Shown here: positions 7,202 through 14,918 of the stretch, in pieces
How the letters are laid out: each line of letters opens with the position of its first letter
Position numbering within the stretch: position 1 is the first letter of the stretch
NCBI GenBank assembly: GCA_035285585.1
Contig: JAYKGU010000006.1
Coordinates: forward strand, 1 to 27,015
DNA from: JAYKGU01 sp035285585
Lineage (GTDB): Bacteria; Cyanobacteriota; Cyanobacteriia; CAKZMO01
Direction of reading: 5' to 3'
DNA: 27,015 bases
Made by a program: the position numbers and the translations under genes
Notes under the pieces: generated by a model
Told to the model about the DNA's origin: nothing
Databases searched by the model: none
What the model saw: only the letters and a program-made list of their open reading frames with translations

Positions 7202-9673
7202 TCATGCTACCCTCTTGGTCGGAATGGGCCTGAAAATGTTCCGCCAGAATGGAAATTTGCGGCGGCTGGAGGCAGGGGCGATCGCCCGTGGTTGAAACTG
7301 CCGCAGCCGCAGGGCATTGGTCACCACCGATACCGAGCTAAACGCCATCGCTGCCCCTGCCACCATTGGGTTGAGTAACCAGCCCAGCCAGGGAAACAGC
7401 AGCCCCGCCGCAATGGGAATGCCCAGCACGTTGTAAATAAAGGCAAACAGCAGGTTTTGGCGAATGTTGTGAATGGTGGCCCGACTCAGCTCGATGGCGG
7501 TGATCACCCCCTGGAGGTCGCCGGAGATCAGGGTAACGTCGCTGGCGGCGATCGCCACATCCGTACCCGTGCCGATGGCGATGCCCACATCCGCATGGGC
7601 CAGGGCCGGGGCGTCGTTGATGCCGTCTCCCACCATGGCGACAATGCGGCGGCGCTGGCCCGTTTGCAGATTGGTAATCGTCGCCGCTTTTTGGTGGGGG
7701 CGCACTTCGGCAAACACCTGGGGGTTTCCAATGGCGCGGGCGATCGCCTCTGCCGTGCGCCGATTATCCCCGGTGAGGAGAATCACCTCCAGCCCCATGC
7801 GCCGCAGCCGTGCCACCGTTCCTGCCGAGGTGGGCTTGAGGGTGTCCATAATGCCCAAAATCCCCTGCACTGCATGATCCACCGCAATCCACACCACCGT
7901 TTTGCCGTCCTGCTCCCACTGGGTTTGCAGCAGCTCCAGGGATTGGCCGGGGGAGGCTTCCACGGCGGTATTCATGCCCAGCTCCGTCAGCCAGCGGCGG
8001 GTGCCGATCTGGGTAAAGTAGCCGTTGACCCAGCCCTGGACACCGCAGCCGGGGACGGCTTCGAAGCCCTGTAGCGTTTCGGGGGCGTGGGCTTTCAGAC
8101 GAAGGGGCGATCGCTCCGTCGTTGGCTTGCCCTGTCCGGCGGCAAACTGGACAATGGCATCCGCCAGGGGATGTTCCGACTGGGCCTCCACCACGGAGAT
8201 CAGCCAGAGGAGATCCGCTTCATGAAATTCCAGCATCCGGGGCAGCTCAAAGAAAATCATGGCGGCCCCGTCCAGACTGGGGGCAGAGAGCAGCCGGGAG
8301 TCTCGCCGCCCGCCCGCGCCCAAGGCTCTGGTGAAGTCCGTGACGTGGGGCTTGCCCTGGGTGAGGGTGCCGGTTTTATCCAGCACAATGGTCTGCAACT
8401 GGTGGGCCAGCTCCAGGCTTTCGGCCCCTTTGATCAAAATTCCCAGCTCTGCCCCCCGTCCGGTGCCCACCATGATGGAGGTGGGGGTGGCCAGCCCCAG
8501 GGCGCAGGGGCAGGCGATGATCAGCACATTGACCGTGGTTACCATGGCCAGGGTCAGGTTGCCCGCCAGGTTGAACCAGGCCAGAAAAGTGGCGATCGCC
8601 ACCGCAATCACCACCGGCACAAACCACCCCGTCACCTGATCCACCAGCCGCTGAATGGGGGCTTTAGAAGCCTGGGCATCCTGCACCAGTTTGATAATCT
8701 GGGCCAGCACCGTGTCTTTGCCCGTGCGGGTCACCCGAAACTTGAAGCTCCCTACCTTATTGAGGGTTGCCCCGATCACCTCATCCCCCAACTGCTTGCT
8801 GACGGGCAGACTTTCCCCCGTCACCATCGACTCATCCACGGTGGAGGCCCCCTCCACCACCTCGCCATCCAGGGGAATTTTTTCGCCGGGGCGCACCATC
8901 ACCACGTCCCCCAACTGCACCGCCTCGATGGGCAGATCCAGCAGCTCGCCGTCCCGCACCACCCGTGCCGTTTTTACCTGCATGCCCATGAGTTTGCGGA
9001 TGGCCTCCGAGGTTTGCCGCCGCGCCCGCTGCTCCAGGGCTTTCCCTAGCAGCACCAGGGTAATCACCACCCCCGCCGCCTCATAGTAAACGTCGGGCCG
9101 CAGTCCCTGCTCCAGAAACACCTGGGGAGCAAAGGTCGGCACCAGGGAATAGAAGTAGGCGGCACTGGTGCCCAGGGCCACCAGCGTATCCATATTGGCG
9201 TTGCGGTGGCGCAGGTTTTGCCATGCCCCCTGGTAGAACGCCTGACCGCACCAGAACTGGACGGGCGTCGTCAACACCAGCTGGAGCCAGGGATGGTGCA
9301 GCCAGTGGGGAAACATCGGCAGGGACATCCCCAGCATCATGGGCATACCGCCAATCACCAGGATGGTGCTGACGACGCCTCCCACCCAGAGCTTGCGCTG
9401 GAGCTGGCGAGCGGCTACCCGGTGGGCGGCGGTTTCCTGATCTTCCTCTGCTTCTGTCGAGGAGGGGAGGGACGCCTGGAACCCGGCAGCGGCGATCGCC
9501 CTCTGAATTTGCTCGGCATCGGTCTGCTGGGCGTTGTATTGAACCGTGGCCTGCTCCATGCCAAAGTTGACGCTGCACTGGAGAATGCCCTGGCCTTTGG
9601 TCAGCTTGCGCTCAATAAAAGCGGCACAGGCGGCACACTTCATGCCGCTGATCTGGAGGGTGAGTGTTTCCAT
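7202..9673 (-). CDS. pacS: Copper-transporting P1B-type ATPase, PacS/CopA-like
   Basis: The 823-residue protein has all parts of a copper P-type ATPase. An N-terminal HMA domain carries MKCAAC (metal-binding Cys13 and Cys16). The actuator motif is TGES (285-288), the transmembrane metal site CPC (388-390), the phosphorylated aspartate in DKTGT (432-436), the nucleotide-binding SEHP (499-502) and the hinge GDGINDAP (682-689). YN in FIYNVLG and MAFSS near the end complete the Cu(I) P1B-1 signature. ATP hydrolysis drives Cu(I) out of the cytosol. In cyanobacteria PacS works at the thylakoid and CtaA in import. Overall resemblance, including the NALRLRQFQPR terminus, is to PacS, but this is judged by eye. 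There is an extra loop of about 30 residues (about 449-480) between the P- and N-domain motifs. ATG at 9673 follows the chaperone stop by 9 bp, with AGGA about eight bases upstream. Confidence 0.93.
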   Translation of the reverse strand: METLTLQISGMKCAACAAFIERKLTKGQGILQCSVNFGMEQATVQYNAQQTDAEQIQRAIAAAGFQASLPSSTEAEEDQETAAHRVAARQLQRKLWVGGVVSTILVIGGMPMMLGMSLPMFPHWLHHPWLQLVLTTPVQFWCGQAFYQGAWQNLRHRNANMDTLVALGTSAAYFYSLVPTFAPQVFLEQGLRPDVYYEAAGVVITLVLLGKALEQRARRQTSEAIRKLMGMQVKTARVVRDGELLDLPIEAVQLGDVVMVRPGEKIPLDGEVVEGASTVDESMVTGESLPVSKQLGDEVIGATLNKVGSFKFRVTRTGKDTVLAQIIKLVQDAQASKAPIQRLVDQVTGWFVPVVIAVAIATFLAWFNLAGNLTLAMVTTVNVLIIACPCALGLATPTSIMVGTGRGAELGILIKGAESLELAHQLQTIVLDKTGTLTQGKPHVTDFTRALGAGGRRDSRLLSAPSLDGAAMIFFELPRMLEFHEADLLWLISVVEAQSEHPLADAIVQFAAGQGKPTTERSPLRLKAHAPETLQGFEAVPGCGVQGWVNGYFTQIGTRRWLTELGMNTAVEASPGQSLELLQTQWEQDGKTVVWIAVDHAVQGILGIMDTLKPTSAGTVARLRRMGLEVILLTGDNRRTAEAIARAIGNPQVFAEVRPHQKAATITNLQTGQRRRIVAMVGDGINDAPALAHADVGIAIGTGTDVAIAASDVTLISGDLQGVITAIELSRATIHNIRQNLLFAFIYNVLGIPIAAGLLFPWLGWLLNPMVAGAAMAFSSVSVVTNALRLRQFQPRAIAPASSRRKFPFWRNIFRPIPTKRVA

Positions 9674-9682
9674 GTCAGGTTC

Positions 9683-9895
9683 CTAAAGAGGCTGTACTGT
9701 AAACCCAACCTCTTCCACCAGCCGCCGGATGGTGGACAGGTCAACCTGATGGGGATGATATTGCACCGTTGCCTGGTGGCTGGCATAGCTGACCGTACAG
9801 AGGCTCACACCAGCAATTTCCGCGATCGTCCGCTCCACATTGGCCGCACAACCGTCGCACACCATGCCGCCAACCTTGAGAATCACTGTATCCAT
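9683..9895 (-). CDS. Copper chaperone-like HMA domain protein
   Basis: The 70-residue product, starting MDTVILKVGGMVCDGCAANV, is a single heavy-metal-associated domain with the MxCxxC motif (MVCDGC). Such proteins fold as a ferredoxin-like beta-alpha-beta-beta-alpha-beta unit and deliver Cu(I) to P1B ATPases, as Atx1/CopZ do. ATG at 9895 is chosen over an upstream start at 9937 because GAAGGA lies seven bases before it and the domain begins at once. It precedes the ATPase by 9 bp on the same strand, so the two are almost certainly one operon: chaperone first, pump second. I see no convincing copper-responsive operator in the 216 bp upstream. Confidence 0.9.
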   Translation of the reverse strand: MDTVILKVGGMVCDGCAANVERTIAEIAGVSLCTVSYASHQATVQYHPHQVDLSTIRRLVEEVGFTVQPL

Positions 9896-10062
9896 TGACG
9901 AATCCTTCAATATGAGGGTTAAGATGCGGCAGTGCAACCCCGAGACGAAATAACTCTCTAAAAAGGACAGTGCAGGACGGCAAAAAGTTTCTGAGCCGTA
10001 GTCAGCAACGCTAGCCTGGCGCAGTATCTTGTTTTTCAGAAAAATTGGCTCGATTTCCTGGA

Positions 10063-10068
10063 TATAAT
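10063..10068 (+). promoter_or_regulatory. Candidate -10 box for the DNA methyltransferase gene
   Basis: A consensus TATAAT stands 43 bp before the GTG start at 10112, in the divergent region between the copper operon and the methyltransferase. No good -35 box lies 16-18 bp upstream (the sequence there is A-rich), so this is a partial match to a sigma-70-type promoter. Confidence 0.4.
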
Positions 10069-10111
10069 TCCTTAGGACTGCAAAAAACCTGAACTCATTG
10101 GCTTCAGAGCT

Positions 10112-11083
10112 GTGGAAAACGATAAGCGTGCCCCCCGCAACCGAACCCTGACCCTCAGCGAGGCAGAACGGCTTGAGTACCGCAAACGGCTAATGCAGCT
10201 CACCCAGCCCGTCCAGCCCGACGAGTTGCTAAACCGCACCATTCACCAGGATTTGTTTGCAACCTTTGCCTACCTGCCGCCGCACTTTGTAGACCTGCTG
10301 GTGGTTGATCCGCCCTACAACCTGAGTAAAACCTACCATTCCAGCCACTTCAGCAAGCGAGATCTGGCGAGCTACACCGCCTGGCTGCAGACCTGTTTCG
10401 ATGGCCTTATGCCCATCCTTAAACCCACTGCATCCGTCTATGTTTGCTCCGACTGGCAGTCTTCCCCCGCCGTTTTCGACACCCTCAACTCCCGCTTTCA
10501 CATCCGCAACCGCATCACCTGGGAGCGGGAAAAGGGTCGGGGAGCCGCTAAAAACTGGAAAAATGCCTCCGAGGACATCTGGTTCTGTACCCTGGCCGAC
10601 GACTACGTTTTCAACCTGGAGGCGATTAAGCTGAAGCGCAAAGTAGTTGCGCCCTACACGGTGGATGGCCATCCTAAAGATTGGGACCGCACCCAGGCAG
10701 GAAACTTTCGCCTCACCCATCCTTCCAACCTCTGGACCGACATCACCGTCCCCTTCTGGTCCATGCCCGAAAACACCGACCACCCCACCCAAAAGCCAGA
10801 AAAGCTGATTGCTAAGGTGATTCTGGCCAGCTCCCAGCCGGAGGATGTGGTCTTTGATCCGTTTCTGGGGTCGGGGACGACCTCGGTGGTGGCGAAGAAG
10901 CTGGGCAGGCGGTACGTGGGCATTGAATGGGATGAGCTGTACTGCTGTCTGGCGGAAAAGCGGCTCCACCTGGCGGAGGCGGATGCTTCCATTCAGGGAT
11001 ACGCGGAGGGGGTGTTTTGGGATCGACACGCCTTTGGGGCGATCGCCCGGAGGCGGCGTCAGGGGGGATGGGAGGATGGGTAA
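10112..11083 (+). CDS. Orphan beta-class DNA methyltransferase (N6-adenine or N4-cytosine)
   Basis: The 323-residue protein has the catalytic motif DPPY (66-69, VDPPYN), HPTQKP (224-229) and the AdoMet-binding FLGSGTT (251-257). Catalytic motif before cofactor motif is the beta-class order. It transfers a methyl group from AdoMet to an exocyclic amino group in a short DNA target. DPPY is more usual for adenine, but cyanobacterial enzymes of this look also include N4-cytosine enzymes, so target and base are left open. No restriction endonuclease or specificity gene is adjacent, which points to a solitary regulatory or protective methylase. The start is GTG at 10112 with no clear SD; ATG at 10193 is an alternative that still precedes the core. 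The last residues (GGWEDG) come from a CCCATCC-type repeat. Confidence 0.85.
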   Translation: MENDKRAPRNRTLTLSEAERLEYRKRLMQLTQPVQPDELLNRTIHQDLFATFAYLPPHFVDLLVVDPPYNLSKTYHSSHFSKRDLASYTAWLQTCFDGLMPILKPTASVYVCSDWQSSPAVFDTLNSRFHIRNRITWEREKGRGAAKNWKNASEDIWFCTLADDYVFNLEAIKLKRKVVAPYTVDGHPKDWDRTQAGNFRLTHPSNLWTDITVPFWSMPENTDHPTQKPEKLIAKVILASSQPEDVVFDPFLGSGTTSVVAKKLGRRYVGIEWDELYCCLAEKRLHLAEADASIQGYAEGVFWDRHAFGAIARRRRQGGWEDG

Positions 11084-11087
11084 GGGG
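11066..11087 (-). repeat. CCCATCC-type repeat spanning the methyltransferase stop codon
   Basis: The reverse complement matches 323-344 at 21 of 22 positions. The repeat contains the TAA stop at 11081-11083 and encodes the last five residues of the methyltransferase. Confidence 0.65.
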
Positions 11088-11156
11088 TAGATGGTGACAC
11101 CGGAGGTGGGCTGACCGTGACCGTAAGATTTTGGGTTTCAGCGCCCACCGTCTCAG

Positions 11157-11678
11157 CTAATCCTCGGCGCAGGCAAGGTAATCCCCAGATTTGCCCCCGG
11201 ACTTACTGACGAGGCGGATCGCTTCAATTTGCATCGACTTTTCCAGGGCTTTGGCCATGTCGTAGAGGGTGAGGGCGGCGATCGCCACCGCTGTCAGGGC
11301 CTCCATTTCAACCCCAGTTTCCGCACTGGTTTTCACCTCCGCCTGGATGACGTACCCCGGCAGGTTGGGGTCGGCGGTAATCTGCACCTCTACTTTTTTC
11401 AGCGGCAGGGGGTGGCAGAGGGGAATGAGCTGGGCCGTTTGTTTGGCAGCCATGATGCCCGCCAGCCTGGCGGTTCCCAGGACATCGCCCTTGGGGGCAT
11501 TGCCCGCCTGAATGGCCGCCAGGGTTTCGGGCTGCATGCGTACCTGACCTGAGGCGATCGCCCGTCGTGCGGTTACCGCTTTGGCGGAAACGTCCACCAT
11601 CTGCGCCTGTCCAGTCGCATCGAGGTGGGACAGGGTTGGCTCCGGCTGGGGCTGGGGTGAATCGGGAGGATGGGTCAT
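11157..11678 (-). CDS. moaC: Cyclic pyranopterin monophosphate synthase MoaC
   Basis: The 173-residue protein matches MoaC along its length: LSHLDATGQAQMVDVSAK, KGDVLGTARLAGI, LCHPL (87-91), TSAETGVEMEAL, LTLYDMAKAL and SKSGGKSGDY near the end. MoaC, with MoaA, converts GTP to cyclic pyranopterin monophosphate, the first step of molybdenum cofactor synthesis, in the cytoplasm. The lysines and aspartate of the SKSGGKSG and YDM regions correspond to the known active-site area. About 15 proline-rich residues precede the core (MTHPPDSPQPQPEP); they may be repeat-derived, because ACCCATCCT occurs on both sides of the ATG on this strand. No SD is visible. No other mo-genes are nearby, so it stands alone, convergent with the methyltransferase. 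Confidence 0.95.
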   Translation of the reverse strand: MTHPPDSPQPQPEPTLSHLDATGQAQMVDVSAKAVTARRAIASGQVRMQPETLAAIQAGNAPKGDVLGTARLAGIMAAKQTAQLIPLCHPLPLKKVEVQITADPNLPGYVIQAEVKTSAETGVEMEALTAVAIAALTLYDMAKALEKSMQIEAIRLVSKSGGKSGDYLACAED

Positions 11679-11719
11679 AGGAGAGGATGGGTCGTATAGC
11701 CCTACGTGCTAAGGTTTGA

Positions 11720-11790
11720 GTGTGGAACCCCTGCGTCGCGGGGGTTCCACACCTCTTGAATGTCCTAACGCGAAAGCGTAACGCCATAGG
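11720..11790 (+). repeat. Structured dispersed repeat, copy 2, with strong hairpin
   Basis: GTGTGGAACCCC (11720-11731) pairs perfectly with GGGGTTCCACAC (11741-11752) across a 9-nt loop. It is followed by a second small hairpin, ACGC-GAAA-GCGT (11768-11779), with a GNRA-type loop, enclosed by CCTA and TAGG. Bases 11743-11782 match 1989-2028 at 35 of 40 positions. It lies between moaC (reverse) and the tRNA (forward). There is no U-tract, so it is called a repeat and not a terminator. Confidence 0.65.
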
Positions 11791-11810
11791 ATGGCGATCG
11801 CAAACTCTGT

Positions 11811-11839
11811 TTGCCAGTTCCATTAAGGTATGATACGAT
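11811..11839 (+). promoter_or_regulatory. Candidate promoter of tRNA-Arg
   Basis: TTGCCA (11811-11816) and TACGAT (11834-11839) are 17 bp apart and close to sigma-70 -35 and -10 consensus. The predicted start, near 11846, is just upstream of the mature tRNA at 11854. A second -10-like TATGAT overlaps at 11829-11834. Confidence 0.5.
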
Positions 11840-11853
11840 AGTAAGCCTAGCAG

Positions 11854-11927
11854 GGGCCTGTAGCTCAGTGGACTAGAGCACGTGGCTACGGACCACGGTG
11901 TCGGGGGTTCGAATCCCTCCTGGCCCG
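11854..11927 (+). tRNA. tRNA-Arg(ACG)
   Basis: The 74-nt sequence folds as a cloverleaf: acceptor 5' strand GGGCCTG, D arm GCTC/GAGC, anticodon stem CGTGG/CCACG, T arm with TTCGAAT, and 3' strand CTGGCCC plus discriminator G. The anticodon is ACG at 11888-11890 (loop CTACGGA), reading CGN arginine codons after A34 is deaminated to inosine. Positions 6 and 67 form a U-U mismatch. CCA is not encoded. Confidence 0.96.
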
Positions 11928-11933
11928 TTAGAG

Positions 11934-11962
11934 GGGGTGCGTCTCAGGCGCATCCCTTCTTT
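11934..11962 (+). terminator. Rho-independent terminator of tRNA-Arg
   Basis: GGGGTGCG (11934-11941) pairs with CGCATCCC (11949-11956), eight pairs with one G-U, across a 7-nt loop, followed at once by TTCTTT. It begins seven bases after the tRNA 3' end. Confidence 0.7.
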
Positions 11963-11984
11963 ATATTTGCACTTTATATTTGCA
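11959..11984 (+). repeat. Perfect tandem duplication of a 13-mer
   Basis: CTTTATATTTGCA occurs twice in a row without a mismatch, directly after the terminator stem and overlapping its T-tract. It is probably a slippage duplication in AT-rich DNA. The rest of 11985-12101 shows nothing I can name. Confidence 0.8.
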
Positions 11985-12101
11985 TGAATATTGTTGGTAT
12001 GAGCTTGGTACGGGGCGCAGACTGGATGTACTCCCAGGCTCAAGAAGAACCCTGGGCCGTTCGCAGATCCACCCTCCCAGCAATGTGACAAGATAAGAGG
12101 A

Positions 12102-12545
12102 GTGGTGATTGCGACGAACGTGTTTTCGATGTCTTCAGCTCATTCCCAACTCGATTTCCCTTTCCAGCGGCTGCGCGAAGTCCGCACGGCGCTCCTGAAA
12201 CTCCACAAAGCCTTGCTCCACTCGGAGCGGGTCGTTTACGAACAGCAGCACGGGCAAATCCGCTCAAATGGAGAATTTTTCCAACTGGTTGTGAGCCACG
12301 AATGGTTTAGCTGGCTCCGCCCCTTCTCCAAATTCATTGTCCAAATCGACGAAGCCCTGGCTGCTAAGGAACCGGTCACTCTCCACCAGGCCAAGGCGCT
12401 ACTCCAGGAGGCCCGCAGTCTGGTTCGTCCTGCAGAAGACGGTACGGCAACGGAACGGCGGTATTTTGACGCCATCCAGCGGGACCCTGACATCGCCATC
12501 ATGCACGCCCAGGTTTCCAGCTTGCTCCAGTCTGATCAGCGGTAG
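12102..12545 (+). CDS. Small conserved-looking protein of unknown function
   Basis: The 147-residue frame encodes a predominantly helical, soluble protein (FQRLREVRTALLKLHKALLH, then FFQLVVSHEWFSWLRPFSKF). No signal peptide, membrane segment or catalytic motif is visible. I do not recognise a named family, although the composition and length look like a cyanobacterial conserved hypothetical. The start is uncertain: GTG at 12102 or 12105 is too close to the AGAGGAG SD-like run, whereas ATG at 12129 (MSSAHSQL) has no SD. The core begins around FPFQRLREV in either case. The stop is 27 bp before the CocE-family gene on the same strand, so the two are likely co-transcribed. Confidence 0.7.
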   Translation: MVIATNVFSMSSAHSQLDFPFQRLREVRTALLKLHKALLHSERVVYEQQHGQIRSNGEFFQLVVSHEWFSWLRPFSKFIVQIDEALAAKEPVTLHQAKALLQEARSLVRPAEDGTATERRYFDAIQRDPDIAIMHAQVSSLLQSDQR

Positions 12546-12572
12546 GGTTTCACTCGCGGAGGGTTTCACCCC

Positions 12573-14246
12573 ATGTTGCCCGTTCGTCCCAAGCAGACCC
12601 TTTCCCTACAAACGCGCAATCGCATCCGGCTTGACGCCGACGTGTACTACCCCGATGCAGAGGGTTCCTTTCCCGTTTTGCTCATGCGGCAGCCCTACGG
12701 ACGGGCGATCGCCTCCACCGTCGTCTACGCCCATCCCACCTGGTACGCAGCCCACGGCTACATCGTGGTGATTCAGGACGTGCGGGGGCGGGGCACCTCC
12801 GAGGGGGAGTTTCGGCTCTTTGCCCACGAAGTCGAAGACGGGGTCGAAACGGTCAACTGGGCCGCCTCTTTGCCCAGCAGCACCGGGGAGGTCGGCATGT
12901 ATGGGTTTTCTTACCAGGGTATGACTCAGCTCTACGCAGCGGCAGGGCAGCCTCCAGCATTGAAGACCCTCTGCCCCGCCATGATCGGCTACGACCTCTA
13001 CGCCGACTGGGCCTACGAGGGAGGGGCTTTCTGCCTGGCCGCCAACCTGGGATGGGCCACCCAACTGGCCGCCGAAACCGCCCGTCGGCACGGGGATCTG
13101 GAGGCATATCGCACTTTATACGCGGCAGCCCGCAGTGGGCCAAATTGTGACCCGGTTTCGGCCCAGTCCAGCCTGCTGAACCGGCTGGCCCCTGACTCCT
13201 TTTACCACGATTGGCTCCGCCACCCCGCTCCCGATGATTACTGGGCATCGTTGTCTCCTGCCCCCGCTTTGCAGAGCGTAGATTTGCCCATGCTGCACAT
13301 CGGCGGCTGGTTTGACACCTATCTGCGGGGAACCTGGCGCTTTTACCACGATCGCACGGCCCACAGTGCCCAACCCCAACACCTCTGGGTGGGGCCGTGG
13401 GCGCATATTCCCTGGGGCCGCAGGGTGGGAGACGTGGACTTTGGGGCAGCGGCCCATAGCCCCATCGATCGGGTGCAGATTCGCTGGTTTGATCAGTTTC
13501 TCAAAGGGAGAGAAACGGGTCTGCTGGATGCTCCCCCGGTTCACCTGTTTGAAATGGGGGCTAACCAGTGGCGATCGCTCCCCTCACTCCCCTCGCTCCC
13601 CTCCCCTGAGCCGCTGGTGATGTATCTCGTTTCTCAAGGGTTGGCCAGCCTGGGCGATCGCGCCTCCATTCTTGCCGAAAAGCCTGACCCCGCCCCTGCG
13701 CCGCCCGATTGTCTGGTGCATGACCCCTGGCGACCCGTGCCTGCCCTGGGGGGACACGCCGCCATGCCAGCAGGGATGTGCGATCGCGCCGCTCTGGATG
13801 ACCGGGCAGATGTCCTCACCTACACCTCTGTACCCCTCAGCGCCCCCCTGTCTCTACTTGGCACCATGACGCTGGAGGTTTACTGTCAGTCAACGACCCC
13901 CAGCTTTGATCTCTGTGCGGTTCTCTCGGAGGTGCGCCCGGATGGCACGGCCTATCACCTCACCCAGGGCTATCGCCGGGTATCCCAATCGGACTGGCTA
14001 GACGCTCCCCTGTGCCTGACCTTTCAACCCACCTTTGTACGTATTTCGTCGGGATGTGCCCTGCGCCTCAGCCTCAGCGGGGCCTGTTATCCCGCCTACA
14101 CGGTTAATGCAGGAACCTACCCCTGGATGTTTCAGGGACACATTATTGAGGCTCAGGTCATCACGGTTCAGGTTCACAGTGGTGGGGAGCAGCCCTCCAG
14201 GCTTTTGTTACCCGTGGCTGCCACTGATGATTTCTATAGAGTTTGA
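12573..14246 (+). CDS. CocE/NonD-family alpha/beta hydrolase
   Basis: The 557-residue protein has the X-Pro dipeptidyl-peptidase/cocaine-esterase layout. The hydrolase core (about 10-290) contains VIQDVRGRGTSEGEF, the nucleophile elbow GFSYQG (Ser113), GGWFD (Asp248) and GPWAHIPWG (His278), which make the expected Ser-Asp-His triad. The C-terminal part (about 370-557) is a beta-rich jelly-roll-like domain of the PepX_C type. Family members cleave esters or peptides ranging from cocaine to glutaryl-7-ACA and X-Pro peptides; the substrate cannot be told here. No signal peptide is present, so a cytoplasmic location is likely. ATG at 12573 has GGAGGG about nine bases upstream. Between the two domains a CTCCCCT-like short repeat encodes SLPSLPSLPSPEP. 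Confidence 0.9.
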   Translation: MLPVRPKQTLSLQTRNRIRLDADVYYPDAEGSFPVLLMRQPYGRAIASTVVYAHPTWYAAHGYIVVIQDVRGRGTSEGEFRLFAHEVEDGVETVNWAASLPSSTGEVGMYGFSYQGMTQLYAAAGQPPALKTLCPAMIGYDLYADWAYEGGAFCLAANLGWATQLAAETARRHGDLEAYRTLYAAARSGPNCDPVSAQSSLLNRLAPDSFYHDWLRHPAPDDYWASLSPAPALQSVDLPMLHIGGWFDTYLRGTWRFYHDRTAHSAQPQHLWVGPWAHIPWGRRVGDVDFGAAAHSPIDRVQIRWFDQFLKGRETGLLDAPPVHLFEMGANQWRSLPSLPSLPSPEPLVMYLVSQGLASLGDRASILAEKPDPAPAPPDCLVHDPWRPVPALGGHAAMPAGMCDRAALDDRADVLTYTSVPLSAPLSLLGTMTLEVYCQSTTPSFDLCAVLSEVRPDGTAYHLTQGYRRVSQSDWLDAPLCLTFQPTFVRISSGCALRLSLSGACYPAYTVNAGTYPWMFQGHIIEAQVITVQVHSGGEQPSRLLLPVAATDDFYRV

Positions 14247-14349
14247 ACATCCCCCACAATCCTTTGATGTTGCAGCGGTTGTGTCAGTTTAGCTAGGATG
14301 AGCAGGGCGATCGCCAAAATGCGGCGTCGAGTCCTTTCGAGTACCCTCT

Positions 14350-14805
14350 ATGCGTCAACTCTGGCACTTCTTCCAATCTGCTATCGGCATCATTCTTCGC
14401 CATCCCGTTACCGGAACCAGCATTATCCCCATTTTGCCAGATGGCCGCATTGTGCTGATTCAGCGCCGCGATACTGGACGGTGGGGGCTGCCGGGGGGCG
14501 TGGTGGACTGGGGAGAAGACATTCATACCTGCGTGCGCCGTGAGCTGATTGAGGAAACCGGGTTAAAGCTGGTCGAGCTGCGCCGTCTGGTGGGGGTTTA
14601 CTCGGCTCCCGACCGCGACCCACGGTTCCACTCAATTTGCATTGTGGTGGAGGCCCAGGTTGAGGGAGAAGTCCACATCCACGACACCCTGGAAATTAAG
14701 GATGTCAAAGCCTTCATCCCCACCGACATTCCCATCGGCAAGCTTTCCCACGACCACGATCAGCATTTGCAAGACTACTTTCAAGGTCTGACAACGCTGG
14801 CATGA
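14350..14805 (+). CDS. Nudix hydrolase
   Basis: The 151-residue product carries a complete Nudix box, G-x5-E-x7-REL-x-EE-x-G-L, at residues 50-72 (GVVDWGE, then RRELIEETGL). This Mg-binding helix-loop-helix hydrolyses nucleoside diphosphates linked to another moiety. The domain preceding it (TSIIPILPDGRIVLIQRR) is the usual beta sheet. The box alone does not identify the substrate. ATG at 14350 fits the family's start; there is no strong SD. It is 103 bp after the hydrolase gene on the same strand and is followed by repeat-rich DNA. Confidence 0.92.
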   Translation: MRQLWHFFQSAIGIILRHPVTGTSIIPILPDGRIVLIQRRDTGRWGLPGGVVDWGEDIHTCVRRELIEETGLKLVELRRLVGVYSAPDRDPRFHSICIVVEAQVEGEVHIHDTLEIKDVKAFIPTDIPIGKLSHDHDQHLQDYFQGLTTLA

Positions 14806-14846
14806 GATTTCCAGGAAAAAACTTACCCTCGGTTGAACGTTTGGTA

Positions 14847-14869
14847 AGGGCAAATGGCCATTTGGCCCT
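14847..14869. repeat. Imperfect copy of the AGGGGCAAATGG palindrome
   Basis: AGGGCAAATGG pairs with CCATTTGGCCCT, with one unpaired base. The sequence differs only slightly from the perfect palindrome at 17488-17511, so they are two members of one dispersed family. It lies 41 bp after the Nudix stop. A weaker CTTACC/GGTAAG stem (14822-14848) overlaps its left edge. Confidence 0.7.
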
Positions 14870-14918
14870 ATATCGTCCGGTAGGATCATTCTCAAAAATC
14901 TCCGAAGTAGTTAAACAA

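Noticed and set aside
7457..9049. Long forward open frames over the copper ATPase
   Set aside because: They have no domain signal and lie antisense to an ATPase with all diagnostic motifs; high GC suppresses stops.
11679..11853. Molybdenum-cofactor riboswitch upstream of moaC
   Set aside because: The hairpin there belongs to a dispersed repeat also found at 1989-2028 and is not arranged as the known Moco riboswitch.
11882..12088. Forward frame starting inside the tRNA
   Set aside because: It begins in the anticodon arm of tRNA-Arg and reads through the terminator; an artefact.
13570..13610. CTCCCCT-like repeat in the CocE-family gene as a member of the PKS arrays
   Set aside because: Short and imperfect, with a different unit; it may be simple low-complexity linker sequence.
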